Shown here in pieces: positions 1 to 6,565 of a stretch of DNA of 16,312 bases; within the stretch, counting starts at the first letter, position 1, and the number at the start of each line of letters is the position of its first letter. The translations under genes were made by a program, and so were the position numbers. Source of the stretch: Desulfobacteraceae bacterium UBA5623 (GTDB taxonomy: Bacteria > Desulfobacterota > DSM-4660 > Desulfatiglandales > Desulfatiglandaceae); the NCBI GenBank assembly GCA_002424495.1, contig DIKH01000057.1:38380-54691 (forward strand), in the 5' to 3' direction. The notes beneath the pieces are model-generated. The model searched no databases. It was not told the origin of the DNA and saw nothing but the letters and a program-made list of their open reading frames with translations.

Positions 1-1171
1 CGACGTACGAGCCCGGATCGCCCCACGCGTTGGGATTGGTCTGGGACCAATGGATCGCTGCGAAGAGGTAGTCGCGCGTGCCGGGCGCACCCGCGATCAT
101 CTTGAAGAGGTCGGTTCCCTCGGCGCCGTTGTCGCCGAACACGATGAAGACCGTATTCTCGTACTCGCCGATTTTCTTGAGGTGTTCGATGAGCCGGCCG
201 ACGTGGAAATCAAGGTTTTCCATCATGCCGGCGTAAAGCTCCATCTTCTTGCCGAGGATCGCCCTGGTCGCCGGAGCAAGCACGATGGGATCGGGCAGAA
301 ACCACATTCGCTCGGCGAGCTGCGTGCCCGCGGGCATGATGCCAAGCTCAATCTGTCGCTTCAGTCGCTCCTGACGCAGCGCGTCCCAACCCTTGTCGTA
401 CTCGGCGACGTGGCGGGTGCGCCATTCCTGCGGCAGGTGGAACGGATCGTGCGGCGCCTGGTGAGAGACATAGGCAAAGAAGGGTTTGCCGTCGCCATGG
501 TTGGCGTCAATGAATCCAATCAGCTTGTCGGTGTAAGTCTTAGTCGCGTAATAGTCCTTGGGAAGCCGCGTCAGATAACGGCCGTCATCGGTGAAGACCG
601 ACAGCGGCGACGCGGCAGTGAAATTCGTCATGTCCCAGTAGCTGCCCGCCCCGTCGAGCAGCGAGAAGTCGCGATCGAATCCGCGCGCGGCCGGGATCTG
701 CTCAGGGGCCTTGCCCATGTGCCACTTGCCGACCATGTAAGTATGATAGCCGGCGTCCTTGAGGAGCTGCGGCAACGTGACCACCCGGTTGTTGAGGTAG
801 CCTTCGTAGCCGTCCACGCCCCACTGGTTGGGCGCAGCCCACTCATCCATGTTGCCCAGGCCGTTTAGGTGTGTATCAACGCCGCTCAGCAGCATTGATC
901 GTGTAGGAGAGCAGCTCGCGTGCGTGTAGAAGTTCGTAAAGCGCACGCCATTATTCGCCAGGGAGTCGAGGTTCGGCGTCTTGATCTCGCTGCCATAGGA
1001 GCCCATGTCGGCAAACCCCATGTCGTCGCCGAGGATGATGACGATGTTCGGCCGACGGGGCGTGTCCGCGGCGGGGGCGACATCGGGCGCAGCAAGCGCA
1101 GCGGCCATGACGAGAACACCCAGCACTTTCAGGAAGAGGGTCAGGTCTCCCGGTTTCCTGTCCTGCTTCAT
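1..1171 (-). CDS. Arylsulfatase, type I (N-terminal 390 residues, cut by window edge)
   Basis: This is an exported formylglycine-dependent sulfatase that would hydrolyse sulfate esters in the periplasm. The minus-strand frame runs open from ATG at 1171 to base 1. An AGGAG ribosome binding site stands 8 bases upstream. Residues 1-35 form a signal peptide: basic start, then a hydrophobic stretch ending near APAA. Asp49-Asp50 (metal site) follow. The signature CSPTR at 87-91 has Cys87 as the residue converted to formylglycine. Lys149 and His151 in GKWHMG, His241, and Asp347-Asn348 in FGDNGAEG complete the expected active site. The spacing and the SMLLSG context resemble the Pseudomonas AtsA-like group, usually about 530 residues, so roughly a quarter is missing to the left. 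The cytochrome gene lies upstream on the same strand, separated by a MITE-like repeat. The substrate cannot be told. Enzyme class is sure; a formylglycine-generating enzyme must be encoded elsewhere. Confidence 0.95.
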   Translation of the reverse strand, partial: MKQDRKPGDLTLFLKVLGVLVMAAALAAPDVAPAADTPRRPNIVIILGDDMGFADMGSYGSEIKTPNLDSLANNGVRFTNFYTHASCSPTRSMLLSGVDTHLNGLGNMDEWAAPNQWGVDGYEGYLNNRVVTLPQLLKDAGYHTYMVGKWHMGKAPEQIPAARGFDRDFSLLDGAGSYWDMTNFTAASPLSVFTDDGRYLTRLPKDYYATKTYTDKLIGFIDANHGDGKPFFAYVSHQAPHDPFHLPQEWRTRHVAEYDKGWDALRQERLKRQIELGIMPAGTQLAERMWFLPDPIVLAPATRAILGKKMELYAGMMENLDFHVGRLIEHLKKIGEYENTVFIVFGDNGAEGTDLFKMIAGAPGTRDYLFAAIHWSQTNPNAWGDPGSYV

Positions 1172-1204
1172 ATCCTTTGCTCCTTTCCCGATAGGGGCTT
1201 GTCC

Positions 1205-1342
1205 TATAGACTTCAAGAAAATGATTTTGGCAAGGCCAGAGGGAGGAATCAGCGGAGGCGTATTTCCAATATCCCGCCTGTGGCGGGACACAAGGAATTC
1301 CGACCGATAACGCAGTCCAAAACCTTTTTATTGAAGTCTATA
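1205..1342. mobile_element. MITE-like element with 26-bp imperfect terminal inverted repeats
   Basis: The ends form an inverted repeat: positions 1205-1230 and the reverse complement of 1317-1342 agree at 23 of 26 bases, with the outer 12 (TATAGACTTCAA) identical. The 138-bp interior codes for nothing but has a 7-bp hairpin at 1272-1288 (TCCCGCC, loop TGT, GGCGGGA). The ends start with TATA, so insertion at a TA target, as for IS630/Tc1-type elements, is possible but not proven. The right repeat contains the stop codon and last codons of the cytochrome gene (ending Arg-Leu-Gln), so insertion may have replaced its natural end. It also forms the leader of the sulfatase gene; a weak promoter-like pair (TTGCCA, then TCTATA after 17 bases) falls in its left part on the minus strand. 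No transposase is nearby. It could instead be a long-stem transcript structure. Confidence 0.55.
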
Positions 1343-3550
1343 TTTTGCTATTTCCTTTAGAAGCATCTCGGCATCCCTGTGTTGTGGATACTTCTCCACC
1401 AGTCCTTTCAGTATCCTGACAGCCTCGGCCCTTTCGCCCTTCTGGTTCAGATAAAACGCCAGTGTATAGGCATACTTGGGCTCTTGCGGCCTGAGGTCTG
1501 ACGCCCTCCTGCACCAGCTCACGGCCTCACCGATGCGATCCTTCGCGGTAATTATACATAAATTGTATGCTGCTTGGGCCATTTGGGGGTCTGACTTGAA
1601 CGCGATCTTAAGATACCTTTCCGCTGCTTGCAAGTCCTTATTCTCCGCCTTCAAAATGCCCATGTTGAAGTTCGCCGCAGCATTGTCAGGGGCCTGCTTG
1701 AGCGCCTTCTGCAATGACCTCTCGGCCTTATCGTTCTCGCCCATCCGGGCATAGGAGATGGAGGTGTTCACCATCGGCATGATGGCCTTGGGATCGAGCT
1801 TCAGGGCCATCTGGTACGAGGCAACGGCCTTCTTCGTCTCTCCCCGGCCGAGTTGGCGGTTGCCCATGTTATAATGAGATGTCCATTGGTCTGGCCGCGC
1901 TGTTAAGGACGCAAGATACTCATCATCGGCCTTCTGGAGCCGCGCTTGATAGGCGGGCGGCACAGTCATACCCGGAAAGTCCGCTATCCCTGCGGCTGCA
2001 CGGACCCTAACCAATCGGTAATCATCTCCTGTTGCCTCGACCAGGGCTTGGACGCTTTCCGTGGTCGGTATCAAGCCCAGCGCCTGGACAGCAGCGCCGC
2101 GCACGAGAGGCGACGGGTCCTTGGCGGCGGCGAGCAGAGTGCTCATAACCTTTTGGTCCTCCGACGGGGGAATGAGCCTGATGAGCGAGGTAGCGAATAC
2201 CTCGTCACGCTTGAGATCGGTGATATAGGCAAGCATCTCGGGCAGCTTTGTCCAGTCCCGCTTGCGGGCCGCGTCTATAAGTGCGGCGCGTTTGAGTACC
2301 GGAGCCTGATAGTCCCGGGTACGCCACTGCCGCACGAAAGTATCGGCCCAAGATGCGTCCTTGTCCTTGTGGCAGATGTTGCAGGCATTGGGAGACTTGT
2401 AGGCCACTGTCGCAGCCGGCGCCGGCGGAAGCATCGAATGGTCGCTCCGGTTCATCCGCGCAAAAGCGGTCATGGGCATATGGCAAGAGATGCACTTGTC
2501 GCCCTCGCTCGCCGCGGCATGGCGGGTGTGTGCCGCCGAATCCTTCACCTTGTCCTCATGGCAGGGCAGACAGGCGTTATTGAAGTTCTCTTTCTTGAAT
2601 AGGTAGCGGCCGCTGGAAGTATGGCAGTGCATGCAGTCAATGGCGCCTGACTTGGAGCAGGGGCTCATGCTCCACGAGGTGAGCGTATAGTTCTCTCCCA
2701 GATCCCGTCCGTCTGCGTAGTAATCGGGGTCTTCCAGTGTCACGAGGTCAAAATGGTCGTAGAAGCGATGCTCGGGTAGGTACTCCACGGTCAGAGGATT
2801 CGCCTTGGCGTGACAGCTCGCGCACAGGGCGTTGCGCTGCGCCTTGGTCATGGTCTTAAAGCTGATGATTCGCGGTTCCGGCAGTGGTTGGCCTTTGGGA
2901 GCGGCCTTGGCGATCAGGTTGTGCTCGCTAGCCGGGCCGTGGCAAGTCTCGCAGTTGATACCCGGCTCGGTCCAGGTAGTATGGTAGATGTCAGTCTCCG
3001 GTTCGTAGTTGGTCGAAAGCTGGCTCACATGGCAGTTGTAGCAGGAGGTGTTGAAGGTATAGGGGTATTCTCTCCAGTCCATTGACTCGCCCCGCTCATC
3101 TCCCGGGAAGTGACGTATATGGCTGGCGGCAGTGTCGAACCACTCCTTCTTGTGGACATCATAGGCCACTGGAAGGGTCTGGAGCCTGCCCTTTTTGAAT
3201 GGCGTGAGGAAGTAGTAAACGTTCTTTCCTCCGAGAACATGCTCGATCTTGAATTTTTTCGTCCCATTGCGGCCCATCTCCTTCACGAAACCATCATTGA
3301 TGTCGTAGCGATACTTCTCTTGGCCTATCGCGATATCACCATAATGCTGCGAGAGATTTTTCTTTGCGAAATTTGCCGAATAGGGCTGCATGGCCAGTCC
3401 ATGCATGGATGTGGACCAGAGCTGATAGAACCGCTCATGGCACTCACGGCAGCTTATGGAACCGGCGTAAGGGGATTCTTTGCCCGCATCAGCGAACATT
3501 GGAAATGCAATAAGCACGCATACAGCGAACAGACTTGTAGCTATTTTCAT
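1328..3550 (-). CDS. Octaheme c-type cytochrome with HEAT and TPR repeats
   Basis: This is a periplasmic electron-transfer protein carrying eight covalent haems. I prefer the ATG at 3550, which puts the signal peptide MKIATSLF... directly at the N-terminus; an ATG 15 bases earlier (3565) has no well-placed ribosome binding site. Numbered from 3565, the CXXCH motifs are at 39-43, 175-179, 205-209, 248-252, 311-315, 332-336, 358-362 and 395-399. The haem region resembles the cytochrome c554/multihaem family. Residues about 420-530 form HEAT-like helical repeats (PLVRGAAVQALG) and about 555-745 form TPR repeats (YARMGENDKAERSLQKAL), a build often seen in delta-proteobacteria. The repeats probably dock partner proteins. 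A predicted promoter and about 105-nt leader precede it; the last codons lie in a MITE-like repeat. Substrate or partner is unknown; it could be a dissimilatory reductase or only a carrier. Confidence 0.93.
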   Translation of the reverse strand: MKIATSLFAVCVLIAFPMFADAGKESPYAGSISCRECHERFYQLWSTSMHGLAMQPYSANFAKKNLSQHYGDIAIGQEKYRYDINDGFVKEMGRNGTKKFKIEHVLGGKNVYYFLTPFKKGRLQTLPVAYDVHKKEWFDTAASHIRHFPGDERGESMDWREYPYTFNTSCYNCHVSQLSTNYEPETDIYHTTWTEPGINCETCHGPASEHNLIAKAAPKGQPLPEPRIISFKTMTKAQRNALCASCHAKANPLTVEYLPEHRFYDHFDLVTLEDPDYYADGRDLGENYTLTSWSMSPCSKSGAIDCMHCHTSSGRYLFKKENFNNACLPCHEDKVKDSAAHTRHAAASEGDKCISCHMPMTAFARMNRSDHSMLPPAPAATVAYKSPNACNICHKDKDASWADTFVRQWRTRDYQAPVLKRAALIDAARKRDWTKLPEMLAYITDLKRDEVFATSLIRLIPPSEDQKVMSTLLAAAKDPSPLVRGAAVQALGLIPTTESVQALVEATGDDYRLVRVRAAAGIADFPGMTVPPAYQARLQKADDEYLASLTARPDQWTSHYNMGNRQLGRGETKKAVASYQMALKLDPKAIMPMVNTSISYARMGENDKAERSLQKALKQAPDNAAANFNMGILKAENKDLQAAERYLKIAFKSDPQMAQAAYNLCIITAKDRIGEAVSWCRRASDLRPQEPKYAYTLAFYLNQKGERAEAVRILKGLVEKYPQHRDAEMLLKEIAKYRLQ

Positions 3551-3656
3551 AGGGTTTCGTCCCATCCTTGAACGGCCGCATTCCTTCGCTTAAGCGAAAA
3601 ACCCCGGGCAGGATAGCCCCACCAGCCTGCATCTGGTTCGAACAGAATAATTTGGT
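3551..3656 (-). promoter_or_regulatory. Structured 5' leader of the cytochrome gene
   Basis: Between the predicted transcription start and the ATG at 3550 lie about 105 bases rich in hairpins. In transcript order there is a TCTG/CAGA stem closing on TTCGAAC, a GCAGG/CCTGC stem at about 3607-3629 followed by CCGGGG and five Us, then a perfect 14-bp palindrome TTCGCTTAAGCGAA at 3585-3598. An AAGGA stands about 14 bases and GGGACG about 8 bases before the start codon. The GC stem with a U run could act as an attenuator. I compared it with the c-di-GMP (GEMM) and other common riboswitch cores from memory and found no match, so the ligand, if any, is unknown. Confidence 0.35.
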
Positions 3657-3660
3657 ATCT

Positions 3661-3690
3661 ATTATCTGATAAGGCCGGAGAGGTTGTCAA
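3661..3690 (-). promoter_or_regulatory. Predicted sigma-70 promoter of the cytochrome gene
   Basis: On the minus strand a perfect -35 box TTGACA (3690-3685) is followed after 18 bases by GATAAT (3666-3661), five of six matches to the -10 consensus. Transcription would start near 3654 and read toward the cytochrome gene. No other similarly good pair was seen nearby. Confidence 0.6.
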
Positions 3691-4001
3691 AAGGTCTATT
3701 CAGGATCATTGTGCTGACGCAAGCGTTGCTCCACATTGCTTGTCTGCCCGCAATAGTATCTGCTACTGATTTCGCTTTGTATGATATAGACCCACTGTGG
3801 CATAGCCCAATAAAAAAGCCCGTCTAAAGGAATGGGCTTGGAGTTTACTGGCTTTCCATGTGCAACCCTCTTCATAACCGTTCTCGTTCTCCGGCTGTTA
3901 ACCGAAAACCTTCAATATCAAAGGGTTATCAAATATCAGGCCGTTCCCGGCAGGTCGGAAGCGGCGTTGAGTCACATTTCCTGACCACAGCGTCAATGCG
4001 C
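3691..4001. other. Intergenic stretch between cytochrome promoter and repeat array
   Basis: No gene is supported here. It holds the intrinsic terminator at 3811-3839, listed separately. A loose inverted repeat AACCCT (about 3866) and AGGGTT (about 3922) flanks an unremarkable sequence. It marks the boundary between the defence operon and the cytochrome transcription unit. I could not identify an attachment site or RNA gene. Confidence 0.4.
3811..3839 (-). terminator. Rho-independent terminator ending the defence operon
   Basis: On the minus strand AAGCCC and GGGCTT form a 6-bp stem around a 12-base loop, followed directly by a run of six T and then ATT. It lies downstream of the last winged-helix ORF (ending 4060) and upstream of the cytochrome promoter, so it separates the two transcription units. 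Confidence 0.75.
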
Positions 4002-4060
4002 TTGTCGCAAAGGCTGTCGTAAACGTGTCGTAAACATTGTCGCGAACCTGTCGCAAAGAT
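4002..4060 (-). repeat. Five-unit direct-repeat array, period 11-12 bp
   Basis: Read on the minus strand, the unit TTTRCGACA (variants TTTGCGACA, TTCGCGACA, TTTACGACA) occurs five times, right after the stop codon of the winged-helix ORF. On the plus strand TGTCG begins at 4003, 4015, 4026, 4038 and 4049, giving spacings of 12, 11, 12 and 11, close to one DNA helical turn. This fits an array of protein binding sites on one face of the helix. It is far too short for CRISPR. It may bind the winged-helix protein encoded beside it; this is inference. Confidence 0.65.
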
Positions 4061-4496
4061 TAGTCCCCCTCTGCCAAGCGGTATAGCAGTTGGTGGGTTC
4101 CACCTTCGGTGACGATCAATCCTCGGTCTACCATCGCTTTCAGGTCTCGTTGCAGAGACCGACGGTTGACATCGGGGCATAAGCCCTCGAAATCCTGGAT
4201 GGTCAGACTGCCGTGCTCAAGAATGTGGGCGAGGGCTTTGGCCTGGCGGTCCGAAAGCCGGTGCTCTTTTACCAGCACGTCCCGTCCGATGGCCTGCTCG
4301 CCGCGTTCTCTGACTTCGGCAAGCTGGGTAGTCAACCCCTCGATGAAATATTCCAGCCAGTAGGATATCACGTTTCTTATCACAGGTTCGGGCAAGGTTG
4401 TGATATGTGGCAGATAATGCAGTTTGCGAAGTTCTCGAATTCAAACGCATTCTTGTTAAATAATCTTGTTTCCAATGCAACATCCCAGGAATTCAC
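4060..4496 (-). pseudogene. Winged-helix gene, probably frameshifted (Fic C-terminus-like)
   Basis: The clear part is the frame ending at 4060, open back to 4440, with no ATG (only a TTG at 4395). It encodes a helical stretch (YWLEYFIEGLTTQL) then a winged helix (LSDRQAKALAHILEHGSLT, then NRRSLQRDLKAMVDRGLI). This resembles from memory the C-terminal region of some Fic-family proteins, but there is no Fic core (HxFxxGNGR) in or near it. A GTG at 4496 overlaps the helicase stop codon (GTGA, 4-base overlap), as for the other operon genes. It opens a frame beginning MNSWDVALETRLF that runs to a stop near 4382. Joining the two needs a one-base shift around 4415-4440, giving about 145 codons. So it may be a fifth operon gene with a recent frameshift, or a remnant. 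The wHTH call is firm; the family is not. Confidence 0.45.
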
Positions 4497-6565
4497 ATTC
4501 GCAGATCATCAAGGAATTCTGAAGCCGGATCAACTCCTGTGACAATCAGATGATCCCTTGCGCGTGTGCAGGCAACGTAAAGAAGGTGTCTTTCCGTATT
4601 GTAGACTTCCTCCAGATCCGAGTCATCTGTGACAGTTTCTATTCGTTCCTGCAATGGAATCACCTCGTCATCACAGGCCAGGACGACAACAGCTCGAAAC
4701 TCAAGACCCTTGGCAAGGTGCATGGTGCTGATCGAGACGAATCCGCTGGAAGTCTCAACTTTCTCGTCGAGTATCTTGAATGGTAGCCCGGCATCCTCGA
4801 CTGCCTTACGGGCTCTATCAAGTTCACCCGTTGAGCGCACAAAGACACCCAATTCATGTGGCATTACCCCCTCGTTTGACCGATCTGTAATCCAGCTGTT
4901 TACTCCTTTCATTTCGTCTTCAGGGGTGTCGAAAACAAGGATGGTCGGTCTCGGCCCGTTGAATATTGAAATTGTATTCCCACGTTCTTCAATGTTGCCG
5001 TCCACGTCGGACAATTCAGGGGCCAGCAGGCGGTCGGCCTGCATCCTGATCTGGTGTGACGTGCGGTAATTGATTCGCAGGGTGCGGGATCGGCCGCGGA
5101 TATCCACGCCTAGGGCCTTCCACGAAAAGGGTTGCTGAAAAATTCTTTGACCCAGGTCGCCTGCAAAGAAAAGGCTGTCAGGCCGCCCAAAGCCAAGAGC
5201 GGCGAGAAACCGCAACTGAGCAATACTCACATCCTGAGACTCGTCTACGACGATAAAGTCAAAAGGCAGGTGTTTGCTTCCCATAAGATGAGCCGCTATG
5301 CGGCTGAACATGTCGGCGTAGGTTATAAGACCTCTGGACCTCAACCCTGATAGTACATAATCAAAAATAGACCACAGAATGACACGCTGTTTTTCCGGCA
5401 GACGAGTCTTGCGGCCCAATCGAATTACATCACGGTAGGACTCCCAGGTCTTTAACCCCCATGCGTCAACGACCTGTTCCCGCTCCGTCATCAAGAAATG
5501 CAGACTGAACCTGTGCCCATCAGTTTTCCCGGAGGCTTCTTCAATAAGCTGTTTTATCTCCTCTTGAGACGCTATCTTAGGCTTACCAAAGTTCAGCTCA
5601 TAAAGCCGCTTCCCGATCGCGTTCATGGAGTAGATTTCCAGACGTTCGGCAATTCGCGGTTCATTGCTGATCAATCGTCTCAGCTTCGTCAAAAGTGCAT
5701 TGGCCAAGGTGTCTGAAAAGGTGGTCAGCAACACCCTGGCATCGGGATTGGTGCGGGCAAGAAAAACGGCCCTGTGGAGGGCAACAATTGTCTTTCCGGT
5801 TCCCGCTGAACCTGAGATCCGCGCCGGACCGTTGTAGTCCCGCTCAACCAGCTCCCTCTGGGCCGGATGGAGAAAGATGGTCCATTTTTCCCATGGGTAT
5901 TCAAGGGCTCTCTCCAGTTCCTCAATATTACTCATCACCCGGAAACGCCGCTGTGCATCGGGGTGGTTGAATGGATCGGCGCCGACCGCAACAGGCTGAG
6001 GGATTCGCGGAGTCACTCCTGTAGCAAGATCAAGCAATGCCTCCGCCGCCTCACTCGGAAGGTGATCGGCCAGATCAAGCACGGTATCCTCATTTACTTC
6101 TCGCACATCTTTCAGCCATTCGGCAGGCACGCCCCAGCTCAAAAGATCATCTTCAGTGACATCTGAAAACAAAGGGGGTTTGGGACGGACAGGCTGATCC
6201 ACCTGCACATATTTTGGAAGAGTGATTTCCTTTACCGTCTCCCGGATCTCCACCAGCTGGGCGGCACCGGTCTTGGGGTGTGTTTCAATCCTTCTCCTCT
6301 CTGCCCAGAGGTAGGCCTCGTCATGGTGGGCGACGTAGCAAAGCAAAAGGCTTGATTCCGTCTTATGTACGATCATTCGGATATCGCTGCTAACTCGTAT
6401 TGACCAGAAGTTCTTGTCTCTGGCCTTGTCAAGCTTGTGAAACTGCATCCCGGGATTGACCGGGTTCAACTGTAGATCAAAGGCAGTGGTCTTGACAGAT
6501 TTCTGCTCTTCATTTGTAAGTTTTGAGAGGCTGTCAGTGAATGTATCTGCTATGCGAAATTCCAT
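4493..6565 (-). CDS. UvrD-type SF1 helicase with N-terminal RelE-like domain
   Basis: This is a DNA helicase of superfamily 1, predicted to translocate on or unwind DNA in the cytoplasm. Residues 1-92 resemble RelE/ParE-type toxins (for example NPGMQFHKL, FWSIRVSSDIRMIV and CYVAHHDEAYLW). Helicase motifs follow in order: Walker A GSAGTGKT at 252-259, Walker B VVDESQD at 439-445, GDLGQRIF at 469-476, NYRTS at 499-503, ISTMHLAKGLEF at 612-623, and LLYVACTRARDHL at 661-673. Its ATG shares one base with the methyltransferase stop codon (TGATG), so translation is coupled. The length of 690 residues is intact. In this operon it may process or unwind DNA for the restriction and methylation subunits, or the RelE-like part may act on RNA; catalytic residues of that part cannot be judged by eye, and it may only be a binding domain. 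Confidence 0.93.
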   Translation of the reverse strand: MEFRIADTFTDSLSKLTNEEQKSVKTTAFDLQLNPVNPGMQFHKLDKARDKNFWSIRVSSDIRMIVHKTESSLLLCYVAHHDEAYLWAERRRIETHPKTGAAQLVEIRETVKEITLPKYVQVDQPVRPKPPLFSDVTEDDLLSWGVPAEWLKDVREVNEDTVLDLADHLPSEAAEALLDLATGVTPRIPQPVAVGADPFNHPDAQRRFRVMSNIEELERALEYPWEKWTIFLHPAQRELVERDYNGPARISGSAGTGKTIVALHRAVFLARTNPDARVLLTTFSDTLANALLTKLRRLISNEPRIAERLEIYSMNAIGKRLYELNFGKPKIASQEEIKQLIEEASGKTDGHRFSLHFLMTEREQVVDAWGLKTWESYRDVIRLGRKTRLPEKQRVILWSIFDYVLSGLRSRGLITYADMFSRIAAHLMGSKHLPFDFIVVDESQDVSIAQLRFLAALGFGRPDSLFFAGDLGQRIFQQPFSWKALGVDIRGRSRTLRINYRTSHQIRMQADRLLAPELSDVDGNIEERGNTISIFNGPRPTILVFDTPEDEMKGVNSWITDRSNEGVMPHELGVFVRSTGELDRARKAVEDAGLPFKILDEKVETSSGFVSISTMHLAKGLEFRAVVVLACDDEVIPLQERIETVTDDSDLEEVYNTERHLLYVACTRARDHLIVTGVDPASEFLDDLRM

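Noticed and set aside
50..868. Long plus-strand open frame of 272 codons
   Set aside because: It lies antisense to the sulfatase, whose frame carries the CSPTR signature and all active-site residues; the plus frame has an Arg/Val/Glu-rich composition typical of an antisense shadow in GC-rich DNA.
1272..1288. Intrinsic terminator for the cytochrome gene
   Set aside because: The 7-bp hairpin TCCCGCC/GGCGGGA has no T run on either side, so it is better explained as internal structure of the MITE-like element.
3629..3652. tRNA T-arm-like GTTCGAA flanked by TCTG and CAGA
   Set aside because: No acceptor, D or anticodon arms can be formed around it; GTTCGAAC is simply palindromic.
3551..3656. GEMM-type cyclic-dinucleotide riboswitch
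   Set aside because: The conserved GEMM core segments are missing on both strands; only general hairpin structure remains.
4002..4060. CRISPR array
   Set aside because: Units of about 9 bases with 2-3 base gaps are far shorter than CRISPR repeats and spacers, and no cas genes are present. The same applies to 10038-10200.
4217..4483. Minus-strand frame of 88 codons starting MLHWKQDYL
   Set aside because: It overlaps the better-supported winged-helix frame and becomes Arg/Pro-rich, as expected for an out-of-frame reading.
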